Assembly: GCA_033961575.1 (NCBI GenBank)
Contig: CM066728.1
Span: 178,737,678-178,801,677, forward strand
Length of the DNA: 64,000 bases
Reading direction: 5' to 3'
Origin: Aselliscus stoliczkanus
Lineage: Eukaryota > Chordata > Mammalia > Chiroptera > Hipposideridae
In this document: positions 22,751 to 34,810 of the stretch, piece by piece
Layout of the letters: each line of letters starts with the position of its first letter
How positions within the stretch are numbered: the stretch's first letter is position 1
Translations under genes and position numbers: made by a program
The notes under the pieces: generated by a model
The model's database searches: none
What the model was told of the DNA's origin: nothing
The model's input: the letters and a program-made list of their open reading frames with translations, nothing else

Positions 22751-23295
22751 GTACAGTGCACTCCCAAGTATAATATGCACCTACATTTTTGGCCCAAACT
22801 TTCACAAGAAAAAAAAAAATCTTTCCTTTTAATTTTTTAATTCAAATTTTAATTTATTCAGATTTAGGTACTTGTTTTTTGTATTATAAAGATATTTTAA
22901 CATTTATTTTTTAACATTATGGTACAAGGAATTTTATGAAATAAATAATTGTAGAACACAAGAACATATACAAGGTACAAGAATGTACCAGTAACAAATG
23001 TACAATATTTACAAGTTATAGAAGGCCAAGAACTCTTGTCTTTCCAAGTTTGTCATTAAATTCAACAAAACTCATTCTCATATTGCATTCCAGGGTATTA
23101 TTTTGCATACAGATATCGTTATGGGTTTCTAGAATAAAAAGAAGAATTTCTAGCATAAATAAAAGAATTTAAAAATTAAAAACACATATATTATAGATAC
23201 AGAATTAGTACAACCCATGTATAGTGCACATCCTTATTTTCCCCTCACAAATTTGGGCCAAAAAGTGCTTAATTATGCACAGCAAAATATGGTAA
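22751..23295. mobile_element. Unassigned 540-bp element with inverted ends
   Basis: The left end (AATATGCACCTACATTTTTGG then CCCAAACTTTCACAAG) is mirrored at the right end by CCCCTCACAAATTTGGGCC then AAAAAGTGCTTAATTATGCAC. Short sub-motifs such as TGCAC/GTGCA recur near both ends. The AT-rich interior has no coding frame. This is the architecture of a nonautonomous cut-and-paste transposon. I could not settle the target duplication or the superfamily, and the boundaries are good to about 10-20 bases. Confidence 0.6.
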
Positions 23296-25061
23296 TTCTT
23301 TTGTAAATTTCTGAAATCATGGTGGGATATTTGGAAAAAAAGTTACGTTTTAAAAGTTGCTTTTATGGAACTCTTTAAGGAATACTAGGCGAGTTAAGAC
23401 CTTTTTACTTATTGGTGTCATATAACTGAGTCACTGCTCATTTGTCTAAGAATCTAGAAATTTCTGTTATGGCAGGCATGTGTGCTATACCTGCTGTATA
23501 GCACTGTCTGAGGGCATGCTTTTCATGGTGGGAACCCTTCCTCTATTCCCTCTCATGCCCCACTTCCCCTCCTCACAGAGAAGCCTGAACATACCTCTCA
23601 GATATTCCTCTTACCCCAGTGTGAGAGGGTAGTCAGGGAAGGACATTTGAGGCCTGAATCATCGGAGCGAAGGTGGAAAGCTCTGAAGGAACAAAGTGAA
23701 GCCAATTGCAAGCTGAACATCATCTCCAGGTCTGCAACTAGATACCTCAATGCAAAGTGCTCGCTTCTAGACCGACAGTGGGTAAATGATATAATACACA
23801 ACCTGATGATTTTCCATAATGACAAAATGCAATTGATTCGTTTACCTTAGTGCTGATGATGCCTCATGACAAAATGATTTATATCAATAAAGCCCAGCAT
23901 ATGCCTGCACCTCACCACAATCTATAGCAGATGCTGAACAAACTGCCCCGTTTATGTTTTCTCCACCCCAGAAAAAACTTCCACCCAAATTTACAGGCTG
24001 TGGGGTGACCCACAGGCAGGGAAGATTATGCTGCTCCGTGGGGCCCAATGGACTGGCCAGGTGAGCCGCTCTCCACCCGTGAAGGCCTGGAGCCGCTCTG
24101 CCGAAAGGACTGTAAACCAGCCACATGCTCTTTTGAACTCCTAGCACTCGGATTCCCCACATTGAACTCATTTTCTTCTGAACTTATATCCAAGTTTTTT
24201 TCATTTGTTTTTTTTTTTTTTTTCTCCTTATGTTATCAAGCCTTGGGGGAACAAAGGAAAAAACAAAAACAGGAGAGTGGAGAAAGATCATGGTGGAAAG
24301 TGCCAGAAGGAAAAGGAGAAGTAGGAGGAGCTGATCAAATGGCTGCCATTTGCTGGCAGATGAAAAAGAAACCCTCTTTGTATTAAAAGGCATTGTTTTT
24401 GCCTACTACAAATACAGACAACAGAAAAAGAGCTAGATCAAGGCACTCTTTCCCTTTTCTAAAAGCAAAAGCTGTCCACTGATAGCATTCATTGTTTCCA
24501 TTTTTTTTCCTGGTCGCTTTGTTTCTACTTCCTCAGACCAACAAAAAATGTAGAACACTAACTTACTTTTGATTCTTGGAATTACAGATTCATTTCCCCC
24601 CAATTTTTATTGGTTTGTACCATGTTAGGTATTTTCCAATTATACTCAGAATATACTTAGACCTAGAGACAGCTTATTTGCTATCAGTTTGATGTTTCCA
24701 GCTTTGCAGACCTCTTATATGTATCTGCATGTTTTCAAATCACCTGGGTACCCTACAGACCTGTCTCCACCCCTCTTGAGTGGCAAGATCTAGAAAAACT
24801 AATTTATACAAGATAAAATGAAGCTCCTAATACCTGGCTGTGCTTCTCAGACTATAGCTTATGCTGATTTATAATTACTATGGGTAAACATATCCCTGGA
24901 CTATCATTCTGGCTCAAAGGTTTGAGGTAAAAGATGTTTATAATAAAACACATGTCTGTATGTTATAAAGCAAATAATATATGCAAATGGTTTATAGAAA
25001 ACACAAAGCTTTAAAGAAATTTCTACCTTGCACCTGACTTCAGGTTATATTCACAAACTAC

Positions 25062-25830
25062 TCATTCATTCATTCAGCAGCAATTCACTCATTCATTCAA
25101 CAACAGATATTTCTTGGGTACTTGCTATGTACTGAGCAACTGTTTTAGGTGCCGGATACACAGGTAAGAGCAAAACAGTCAAAAATCCATTTTTCTCATA
25201 GGGCTTACACACTAATGTGAGTGGTAGAGAGATGAAGGGGCAGAACAAGTAACTAAATAAAATGTACATATGTCATATGGTGATAGGAGTCATGGGATAG
25301 TAAAGCAGAGAAGGAGAACTGGGGATAAAGATGGGCTGCTAGCCAAGGGTGCTGGAGGGGAGCTGCAGTGTTAAATAGGTTACTAAGGAAGGATTCACTG
25401 ATACGGCATTTGAGCAGAGATCTGAGGCAGGGGCAAGTGGAGCACCATGAAAAAGTCAGAGAATTCCAGACGTAGAGAACAGCCAGTGCAAAGGCCCTGA
25501 GGTGCATTCCAACATATTTCTTGAAGAGCAAAGAAGCTGGTGTGAGGTGAAGAATAGCACAGATATCGCAGGATTGCACAAGGGCTTGATTGTTGGTCTC
25601 AATGAGATGAGAAGTCACAGAAGGATTTTGAGCAGGGGAATGACTTGATGGGATTTACTTTTCCTTCAAGGATTACTGTCTACTATGCTGAGAATAGATT
25701 ATAAGGGGCCCAACTATGAGAGTAAGAAAAGCAGTCAGGAGGCTATTACAGTAAGCCAAGCCGGGGGTGATCATGGCTTTGACCCTGGTAGTAGCAGTGT
25801 AGGTGATGAGAAGTGATCCAATTCTGGTTA
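25062..25830 (-). repeat. Long L2 LINE 3' fragment
   Basis: About 770 bp of reverse-complement L2: CATTCATTCAACAACAGATATTTC at the left, then GCATTTGAGCAGAGATCTGAGG, CCAGTGCAAAGGCCCTGAGG, TTTTGAGCAGGGGAATGAC, CAGGAGGCTATTACAGTAAG and GGTGATGAGAAGTGATCC. Two minus-strand frames across it (to 121 residues) are 3' untranslated L2 sequence, not genes. Confidence 0.88.
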
Positions 25831-27009
25831 TACTACATTTCTTTGAATCTAAGACATCATTGCTCGAAAGAGGTACCATTATTTTATGCACCACTAAGAC
25901 AGGAAAAAAAAAGATGCCATTGAAATTAACAGTAACACAATACCTTTTGATCACTTAGGGCTTTTTACTTGATTGTTATTAAACGGTCTGTGTTAGACTT
26001 AGATATATTTTTATCTTATATTACTCTTATGCATCCAGAAAAGGAAAATAAAACTGAAATAAATTAATAAATTGATAAATAAAATTAAGCTTTTTCTCAA
26101 ACTTCAATTCTTTTTCATCATTCTGGACGTAGTCGATTTCCACACGGCATCGGGGTACTTTTGTTACAGCATTTTAAAACAAATCCACAAAAAACCTAAA
26201 ATCCGCTGGTATTGGGCTCTTTTTAAATCGTTTTATTGAAGTATAAGTGATGAACAGTAAACTGGATATTTAAAGTGTACAGGTTAATGAGTTTTCACAC
26301 ATACGTACATGTGTGAAACCACCACCATGATCAAGATCATGAACATATGCGTCATCTCAAAGGTTTTCTTGTGCCCCTTGTAATCCTTTCCTTCTACTGC
26401 CTCATGCCCCTTGCCTCCTGGCAACCAATGATCTTCTTTCTGTCACTATAGATTGGATTGCATTTTCTAGAATTTCATGTAAATGGAAGTCTATGGTATA
26501 TACTTTTTTCCATCTGGCTTTCTTCACTAAGCATAATTATTTTGTAGCATGTATCAGCAGTTCATTTTATTTTATATCTGTGTAATAATTCCATAGTTTG
26601 GACATACCCCAGTTTGTTCAGCCATATACCTGTTGATGAATATTTGGGTTGTTTCCACTTTGGGGGGTCTTACAAATAAAGCTGCTATGAGCATTCATGT
26701 ACATGGCTTTACATGGAAAAAAATGCTTTCATTTGTCTTGAGTAAATTCCTGGAATTAGAAGGGCTGCATCATAAGGTAGGTGTAAGTGTAGCATTTAGG
26801 AAATTGCCAGACTATTTTCCCGTATATCTTACTGTTTTGCATTTCCACCAGCAATGTATGAGAGTTTTACTTGCTCGGCACTCGTATCATTACTTGATAT
26901 TGTTAGTATTTTTTATTTTAGCCATTCTAAGTGGTGTATGGTGGTGTTTCTTCATGCTTTAATTTGTATTATTTTCAAATGGCTAATGATGTTAAACATC
27001 TTTTCATGT

Positions 27010-27499
27010 TGTGTTCATTTCCAGTTGCTGCTGTACCAATTGCCACAAGCTTAGTGGCTTAAAGCAACACACTATTGTGGTTCTGAAGGGTCAGACGTCT
27101 GACATGGGTCTTGCTGGGCTAAAATCAGAGTGTTAGCAGGGCTGTGTTCCTTCTGGAAGCTGGAGGGGAGAATCCACTTTCTATTACTTTAATTTCCCAG
27201 CTTCTGGAGGCTGTCTTCTTTCTTTGGCATCTTCAAAGCCAAGCAGCATATCATCTTCAGATCTCTCTATGACTCTAACCTCCTCTTCTGTCTCCCTCTC
27301 CCACTTTAAAGAATGCTTGTGATTACATTGGATCTGCCCAGATAATTTAGGATAACATCTTTATTTTAAGGTCCAATGTTTAGCAATCTTAATTTCATCA
27401 GCAACCTTAATTCCCCTTTCCATGCAACGTAACATATTTATAGGCTCAGGGGGACATCTTTGGCAAGAGAAGGGGGTAGGAATTATTCTGCCCATCACA
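27010..27499 (-). mobile_element. MaLR (MLT1/MST-type) solo LTR
   Basis: A 490-bp insert with LTR-style ends (TGTGTT...CATCACA on the + strand), flanked by CATGT at 27005-27009 and 27500-27504. The interior (GCTGCTGTACCAATTGCCACAAG, TTAGTGGCTTAAAGCAACAC, GTGATTACATTGGATCTGCCC) matches the reverse complement of the MLT1/MST class of mammalian LTRs. No internal retroviral genes remain. Confidence 0.85.
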
Positions 27500-27671
27500 C
27501 ATGTGCTTATTTCCTCTTCAGTGTAGTGTTAGTTCAAATCTTTTGCCCATTTTTAAAATAAGTTGTTTGGTTTCCTACTGTTGAGTTTTGAGAGTTCTTT
27601 ATGTATTCTGGGTATAAGTCCTTTGTCAGATATGTGATTTGAGAATATTTTCTCTCAGTAGGCAGCTTTTT

Positions 27672-28122
27672 TTTTATTTTTTTTTTTAAAGATTTTATTG
27701 GGGAATTGGCGGAGGGGAACAGCGTTGGGGAATCGGGGAAGGGGAACAGACAAGTTGCTGTCTTTTTGTTCTTCAGTTTAGTTGCGGAGGATGTTGCTTC
27801 ACTGTTGGTATCGTCATTGCGCTCTTCCTGGATGAGGCAGATCGGTTGCTGGCCTCTGGATGTCGCTCACCGCGGCTATTGGCAGCTCACGCTTGGCTGC
27901 CAGCCGCTCACGCTGGCTGCGGGCCACTCACTGTAGCCTATGGCAGCCCACTGCAGCAGGGGCTGCAGCCCACACCATCACCGGGGCTTGCACAGCCCAG
28001 CTCCAGGTGGAGCTGTTGTTAGCTGTAGAGGGCAGTGTCACTGGCCCTCATACATGGGATCCGAACCGGGGCCGCTGGCATCCCAAAACCAGCGCTTAAC
28101 CAATGCGCCACTCGGCCGGCCC
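27672..28122 (-). mobile_element. Long tRNA-headed SINE
   Basis: A minus-strand insertion with a perfect 15-bp duplication AGTAGGCAGCTTTTT at 27657-27671 and 28123-28137. The head lies at the right (rc GGGCCGGCCGAGTGGCGCAT) and has the same tRNA-like core as the short SINE. It continues into a long GC-rich body made of CAGC/GGCTGC-rich units, and ends with CCAATAAAATCTTT-type tail sequence. It sits inside the L1, so it is younger. Frames of 76-103 residues across it are repeat-derived. Confidence 0.88.
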
Positions 28123-29705
28123 AGTAGGCAGCTTTTTAAAAAAAAATTTTCAAAATCACTTAATGTTATCTTTCACAGAGCAAAAGCTTTTTTTTTAATT
28201 TTGATGAAGAACAGTCTACCTTTTTTTTGCTTTCATGGATTCTGCACTTAATGCCATGTCTAAGAACTCAGGTCACAAAGTTTTCGTCTATTGTTGTCTT
28301 CTATAACTGTTATAGTTTTACATTTTACCTTTACATCTATGGCCTATTTTTGGTTAATTTTTGTATAAGATATAAGGTTTATATCTAGGTTGAATTTTTA
28401 TATAAGGATGCCCAATTTTTCCAGCCCCATTTGTTGGAAAGATAACCTTTCCTCCCTGGAATTAGCTTTAAAATGTCAAAAATTCATTGGCCAGTTCTGT
28501 GTGGACTCTATTCTGATCTCTTTACCAGACCACATTGTCTCGGTTGTTATGGCTTTAAAGTAAGTCTTAAAATCAGGGTGTTTGATCCCTTCAACCTTAT
28601 CCTTGTTTTCAAATGTATTTTGGATATTCTATGCTAATTACTTTGCCTTTCCACATAAATTTTACAATCTGCTGTTCCATATATACAAAAAATCTTAATG
28701 GGATTTTTATTAAAATTATGTTAATATGGATAATTTAGAGAGAACTGACATCTTTAATAGATTGTTCAACCTATGAATACTTCATGTTTCTCAATTTATT
28801 TAGGTCTTCTTTGATTTCTTTTATTAGTCTTTATTAGTTTTAAGCCCACATGCCTTTTATGATTTAGTTAGGTTCATACTGCTTTCAAGTGACATAGTAT
28901 TTTTAATTTCAGTTTTTGTGTGTTGCTAGTTTATCCTTGGCCACATAGTTTGCAAACTTGCCAAACTCACTTATTAGTTCTGTGAGTTTTTTAAATTTTC
29001 TACATAAATGATGGTGCTGTTTACAAATCAGGATGGTTTTACTTCTTCCTTTTCAATTTATAAACCACTTATTATTTTTATTGTATTACTACACTGGAAA
29101 GGATGTCAATACGATGTTGAACAGAAGTGGTGAAAATGATACCCTTATCTTATTCCCATTCTTATGGGGTAAAGCATTCAATTTCTCACTATAGAGTATG
29201 ATGTTAGCTGAGGGTTTTTGTAGATGCTCTTTATTACCTTGAAGAAGTTCTCATCTGTTCTTAATTTGCTGAGAGTTATTAACATAAATGGATGTTAATT
29301 TTGTCAAATGCTTTTTCTGCCTCCATTGATATGATCTTGTGGTCTTTCTTAGGCTTTTGTGATGGATAACATTAGTTGATTTTCAAATAAAGAGCCAGCC
29401 TTGCATTCATGGAGTAAACTCCACTTGGTCATGGTGCATTATTCTTTGTATAGATTACTGAACTGGATTTGCTAGCATTTTGTTTGAGGTTTTTTTTACA
29501 TCTATGTTCATGAAAGACAGTTGTATGTAGGGTCCTTTATGATATCTTTGGTTTTGAAATCAGTGTAATGTTGGCCTCATATAATGAGTTGGGAAGTGAT
29601 CACTTCTCTTCTGTTTATTGGAAGAGATTGTATAGAATTGATGTTATTTCTTTAAATTCTTGTTAGCACTCACCAGTGAAATTCTCTGGGCCTGAAGATT
29701 TTTTA

Positions 29706-30590
29706 TTTTGTACTTAATTTTTTTAACATATAGAATACAGTCATAGTAACCATTTAAATGTCTCTTCTGTGTTTTTATTGTTCTCTTCAATATGGGTTGT
29801 ATTTTTTGTTTGTTTGTTTGTTTGCATGCCTGGTAATTTTTGACCTAACTCAGACATTGAAAATTTTATCTGGCTGGATACTAGGTATTTTTGTATTCCT
29901 ATAAATGTTCTTGAGTTTTGTTCTGGAAGCAGTTAAGTTACTTAAAATCAATTTTAACTTTTTGGGCCTTAAAATTTGGTGGTCAGGACCACAGCCATGT
30001 TGTGCTAGTGCCTGCTAATGAGGGCAAGACACTTTTGGGTGCCCAGTGTCCCATGATATGGAGTTTTCCAGTCTGGCTGATAGGATTCAAGCCCTCTATG
30101 CATATCAGATACATCTTCATATAATTATTTTATATGGCTCTTTTCCTGGGCTCTGGTAGGCGCTTCACATGCTTGTACTAATTGTTTAGAATGAGGATGC
30201 AATGGATAGCTAAAGGGAACACTGAAATCTCCAGAGTTGTCTCTCTGTGTAGCCTTCTCTCTCTGGGTCATCTGTCCTTCAAACACCTTGATCTCCTTGG
30301 ATCCTTGGACTCTTAGCTCTGACTCCTCAACTCAGGGACTCCTATGGGCTCTGAGCTCCCACTTCCTGAGCCTTGGCCTGGAAAGTGTTTCCAGGCAGTA
30401 AGCTGAAGCAATGTTAAGGCTTACCTACTTTGTTCCCTGACGCTCAAGGATCGCTGCCCTTCTTTACCTGGTATCCTGTGTTTTGAGAGCCGTGGTTTCA
30501 TATATTTTTTCCTGACCTTTTGGTTGTTTCAAGCAGGAGAATAAGCCCGGACCCTGTTACTCCATCATGGCAGAAAGGAGAAATCTTGGT
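29706..30590. repeat. Probable ancient repeat, family unresolved
   Basis: This follows directly on the L1 and has phrases I associate with dispersed mammalian repeats (TTTTCCAGTCTGGCTGATAGG, CTCAACTCAGGGACTCC, CTGTTACTCCATCATGGC). It may be a rearranged LINE segment or another repeat joined to the L1. No coding sequence is evident. Confidence 0.4.
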
Positions 30591-31126
30591 GCTGGGCTCT
30601 TAATTCAGGTGTGCGATTATGTAGTATTGGGCAGCTTTTACTCCTACTTTGAGGATATTCTTTAGCACTTCTGATTCCTCATCTCCCTACAGCCCTCATA
30701 ACTAGTTGATTCCCAGAGATTAAATGAGTGCATTCCACTATTATTTTGGAATTTTCTTCCAGGTTGCTGACACCCATTTTGCAAGTTTGATACTCACTGT
30801 TTTAATGTCAGCACCTATGCAGGCAAAGATAATGGCAAGTTTACTGCCTCGGTGAGAGAGAACGTAAGACACAGTGATTGTGAGATGCATTCTGGTTTCA
30901 TATATGTTAAACTGTGAAATCTGGTAGAATCAGTAAATATGGCTTTTTGACTCTCATGACAATAGGACTTTCTAACTGATTAGATTTAAGGATGAGGTCA
31001 AGGACGGCTCCAAAATTTTTGGTCTAAGCAACTGTATAGATGAAATTCCCTAACTGGGGTGAGGTGGGAAGCATCTTGTTGGGCCTGTCCAGTATACATC
31101 CTGCATGGTGCAATTACTGATAAACT

Positions 31127-31133
31127 GGTGTGT

Positions 31134-31182
<49 letters not shown>
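31127..31182. repeat. (TG)n microsatellite
   Basis: About 55 bases of TG dinucleotides with one early interruption (GAG). The minus-strand frame with an HTHTHT run is an artefact of this array. Confidence 0.95.
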
Positions 31183-31186
<4 letters not shown>

Positions 31187-31600
31187 GGGGAGGGGGGTTG
31201 TTATTGAAGGCCTCAAATGCTGAGTTTCACCTTATTTTATTGGATATATTTTAAGAGTAATAAAGTTGTCATGAAGATTAAAAATATACCATTAAAACCT
31301 CCTCAAGACTGGCAGACTATATTTATGTGTAGCCACATGTGTTAACAATGGCTCTTTCATTAAAAAAATAATAATGATAAGATTATCAGCCCCAAAGGCT
31401 TATAGCAAAGAGTCTTTAAAAACATGAACTTATTAACAGGTATAAAAATAAGATAATCTTTGATATCAGAATAGGAAATCCTATCGTTTAAAAACTTGTA
31501 ATTATTATCACCTTTCTCTGATACAGCAATGAATCACACAGAAAAATCCACATATAACAAGATTAAAAACTGAATCTGAAATGTTCTACAGGAAGATGTA

Positions 31601-31602
31601 CA

Positions 31603-31636
<34 letters not shown>
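31601..31636. repeat. (AC)n microsatellite abutting the 225-bp element
   Basis: Eighteen AC units immediately before the left inverted end of the element at 31637. The array on the other side of the element is in the opposite sense (TG). Confidence 0.95.
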
Positions 31637-31638
<2 letters not shown>

Positions 31639-31860
31639 TGCCAAAAAAAATGTATACACATTTTAATAAAGGAAAAAAACTATTAAAATTGTAATAATAT
31701 ATACCAATAACAAAAGATGAGTACAAGTCACATTTGACTTCTGCAATTGCAAGAGGTGCTCAAAGTGGTTACCATCAGCATCCAGATACTTCTGATTATG
31801 GCGAACTACTGCTTGAGCAACGTTGATCAAAGTGTCCACTTGTATACATTTTTTGGCACC
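31637..31860 (-). mobile_element. 225-bp inverted-end element, copy 2
   Basis: It has the same structure as 3513-3737: left GGTGCCAAAAAAAATGTATAC, right GTATACATTTTTTGGCACC. By eye the two copies are roughly 85-90% alike. The minus-strand frame again reads KKCIQVDTLINVAQAVV, then DADGNHFEHLLQLQKSN, with substitutions but no stop in the shared core. The flanks are (AC)n on the left and (TG)n on the right, so the whole unit can fold as one long hairpin. Confidence 0.65.
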
Positions 31861-31861
31861 C

Positions 31862-31881
31862 TGGTGTGTGTGTGTGTATAT

Positions 31882-31913
<32 letters not shown>

Positions 31914-31937
31914 GTGTGTGTGTGTTGTGTGTGTGTA
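31862..31937. repeat. (TG)n array with TATG interruptions
   Basis: Mostly GT dinucleotides, interrupted by TATATATG and TATGTATG, directly after the right end of copy 2. Confidence 0.95.
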
Positions 31938-32739
31938 GATTTTTTTTTTTTGAGGAAATCTTTAAGGTATAATCCTTGAGATCAATTTTCTTGAAAAGGG
32001 GATTTGCAACCCATGTATTTGAAGTGACAGAATTCATGATTCCAATGAAAACTTTGCCCATTTAACAGAGAAAGACGTTACCTGATCTCTGAAGCAGGAC
32101 TTTCAGAGCTGTTGACTAATAACCTGGAAATATATCTTGACCAAATATGGCATCATCCTTCTGTCAACAAAGCCAGACTAGATCAGGGCCAATGTACTGG
32201 ATCATACAGCAGTGTGCCTTCGATCATGGGAAAGAGTATCCAGAGGGCATGCAGCACCGAGAGAGAACATAGAGCCACTCACCTCTCCAGCCATACCAAC
32301 TGAATTCATCAGGGAGGGGCAGGTGATGAAACCAGACTGCTCACACATTCTTGGATGTCTTAAACATCTCTCTGTGTCCAATGCTATAGTAGATGCCAAA
32401 TAGAAGAGTCCCCCAGCCCATCCTAATCATTGAGAATTTATTGTCAAATGAAACAATTATTAATACATGCAGAACTCAAAGACTGGCTTTTTATCACCAT
32501 GCAGAAAATGAAATTAATTTTTTTCTTATCTTTCCTTTTGTAAAATTAAAAGCACCATACATTAAAGTACATTCTGAGATTTATCATAGGGTATTAATAG
32601 ACAATATTTAAGAAAAAGTTTCCTTAATTAAACACATTGGGGACACACTGGGGTAAAGAGAGTGAAATGGGTTATTTTGGTTCTGGGCTTAAGAAACTAA
32701 TTAATGTGCTTTTGTAATATCCATGAACAGGGTGTGTAG

Positions 32740-32890
32740 TATGTGGTATTTCTCCACACATTTTATCTTCGGTCTCTTTTTCAGATACCATCTTGTGGGG
32801 CTGGTGCTTTGTGTGTCTTGTTAGTTACTGAATCTCTCATACCTGGTATGGAACCTGACAGTAGAAGACTCTCAAAACTATTTATGGAAT
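32740..32890 (+). repeat. L2 3' end fragment
   Basis: Forward L2 terminus, diverged: ACTGAATCTCTCATACCTGG, TATGGAACCTGACAGTAG, ACTATTTATGGAATAAAG. Confidence 0.45.
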
Positions 32891-33849
32891 AAAGTAATGA
32901 ATTTGTTGGGTGCCTGATGACCTGCCAGTTGTCTGTTAGCCCTTTAGAAAACCACAGAACGATAGGCCATGACTATCCTACCTCGGGTGCTGTGAGCTGC
33001 TGATGGTTCAAGTTTGCACCAGCCCGAGGGGCGCCATATTTATTTTTAACTAGGCAAGTGCACAGGGGCATCGGGAGACATTCCATTCTTGCCTGGCCTA
33101 CTCGCTCCATCCTTCTCTCTTCCCTCAACAACTTGGAGGTTCCTCTCCATCTTCCTCAGGGAGCACACAAAGGTTACTGCGTCAGCCAAAAGCTTGGTCG
33201 ATGTCCCAGCATGTGGAATGTGAGTCACTTCTCAGCAGAACAAGAGGGAGTCTGCCTGAGCAGTGTGTGGGTCAGGAGACCGCCGCTGAGCATTGCAGGG
33301 CCAAACAGAAAGCTTCCCTTTTACTTGCACTTTACTTGACCTGTGGATAAACAAAGACTTTCTATTTCTAGAAATCCCATTGTTTTAACTGCTTTGAGTT
33401 TCTTTTGTAAACTTAAACATCCATGTCTTTATGCAAGGCATTTAAAGCTCTGTGGACCCCATCTGAGCAGTCTTTGTTCCTTTTCTGTATTCCCCTTATG
33501 TGTGTTGTTCTTATATGCCACAAACTCTTAGCTATCTGAAATGCAGTCTTTCTTTAACGATGTAGGACATTGAAAACCGCTAGAAGGTGGTAGTGTGAGT
33601 AGCACATTCAATATTTTAGAGAACTTAATAAATGTAACCTTTTTAGGAAAGAAATTGAGAGCATATGATTCTCCTTTCTCCTTCAGCTGGCTATGTGCTA
33701 GGGACCCTGAGGCATTAGAAAATGTCATAAAAATAAAGTCTTTCAGTTCCTGTTTTTAAGAAAATTTGGAATAGAGGGGGGGAAATAATATTACACAATA
33801 CTGTGTTCCAGGCTATTCATCTATATATCTATATCTATATCCATACCTA

Positions 33850-33935
33850 TATCTCTTCTCAACCACGTTATGAGGTAAGTGTTGTTTTCCCTGTTTTACA
33901 GAGACACTAAGGATCAGAGAACTTAAGAAACTTCT
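33850..33935 (-). repeat. MIR SINE fragment
   Basis: Reverse-complement MIR core: ACGTTATGAGGTAAGTGTTG, TTTTACAGAGACACTAAGG, CAGAGAACTTAAGAAAC. Confidence 0.6.
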
Positions 33936-34404
33936 GAGATTCATTTATTGAAATTAAATTCTCCCCAAGGCAAGATGATATAATGTTGAAGTTCAGAGAA
34001 ATTGGCTACCTTTTGAGATTTTTTTAATTTAAACTTCTCCCAGTGATAGGATGATAATATATAATATTGGAAAGATATATGTGAAACAGAGAACCCCACA
34101 GAGCTTCTGAATATGCTAATGAGTTTTAAATACCTGCTTTCCCTCGATGTCTGGAAGGCCATTTTGTTCTTTGACCTTGGACTACTCATAATTCTCAGAC
34201 GCTTCATTTCTTTTCATAAAATGGGGTGGTTGCATCCACTTTGCCTATATTACAAGTTTTGAGTGAAGGAATAAATAGTATAATTTAGATGAAAGTGAAA
34301 CCCTTCAATGCATATAAATACAAGGTATTGTCACAAATGGAGTTTTAAGTAAGAATGCCTATGATGTCTTTGGGGTACATGTAATATACCTTCAAAAAAA
34401 TTAT

Positions 34405-34810
34405 TTTAAAGATTTTATTGGGAAGTTGGGGGAGGAGAACAGTATTGGGGAATTGGAGAAAGGGAACAGCCAGGTTGTCCTTCAGTCTCAGTTGTGGAGG
34501 GTGCAGCTAGCTCAGCTCCAAGTCCAGTTGCCATCTGGTTGCCCGTCAGCAGCTCGCAGCTGCTCAGCTCAAGGTGCCTTGTTCAATCTTAGTTGCAAGT
34601 GGGCATAGCCCACCATCTTATGCGGGAGTCGAACAGGCAACCTTGTTGTTAGGAGCACGTACTCTCACCAGCTGAGCCATCCTGCCACCTTTTGGCAGTT
34701 CAGCAGCAGCTCAACTCAGGCGCAGCTCAATGGCCCATGTGGGAATCGAACCAGTGATCCTGTTGCTCAGAGCTCGCACTCTTAACTAACTGAGCCACTT
34801 GGCAGACCCC
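34405..34810 (-). mobile_element. Long tRNA-headed SINE
   Basis: Minus-strand copy related to the composite SINE at 19119. Tail sequence TTAAAGATTTTATTGGG is at the left. Two tRNA-like modules follow (rc of GGGAGTCGAACAGGCAACC and GGGAATCGAACCAGTGATCC), each with CTCTTAACTAACTGAGCCAC-like A-box complements. The flanks are A-rich and only loosely repeated, so the exact ends are approximate. Confidence 0.83.

Larger units (their letters stand above)
26213..29705 (-). mobile_element. Old L1 with two later insertions
   Basis: A minus-strand L1 fragment running from the 3' end (GTTTTATTGAAGTATAAGTG) through ORF2 sequence. The characteristic blocks are CACTATAGATTGGATTGCATT, TACAAATAAAGCTGCTATGAG, CACCAGCAATGTATGAGAG, TTTCTGCCTCCATTGATATG and CCAGTGAAATTCTCTGGGCC. 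The last two lie in the reverse-transcriptase part of ORF2. The frame is heavily mutated. It is interrupted by an MLT1 LTR at 27010-27499 and by a SINE at 27672-28122. Its right limit is uncertain because the following 900 bases also look repetitive. Confidence 0.88.

Noticed and set aside
25253..25954. Minus-strand frames of 121 and 93 residues
   Set aside because: They lie largely in L2 3' sequence and have no protein family signal.
27706..28251. Alanine- and serine-rich frames on the + strand
   Set aside because: Antisense reading of the GC-rich SINE body.
30998..31216. Frame with a long HTHTHT run
   Set aside because: Translation of the TG microsatellite.
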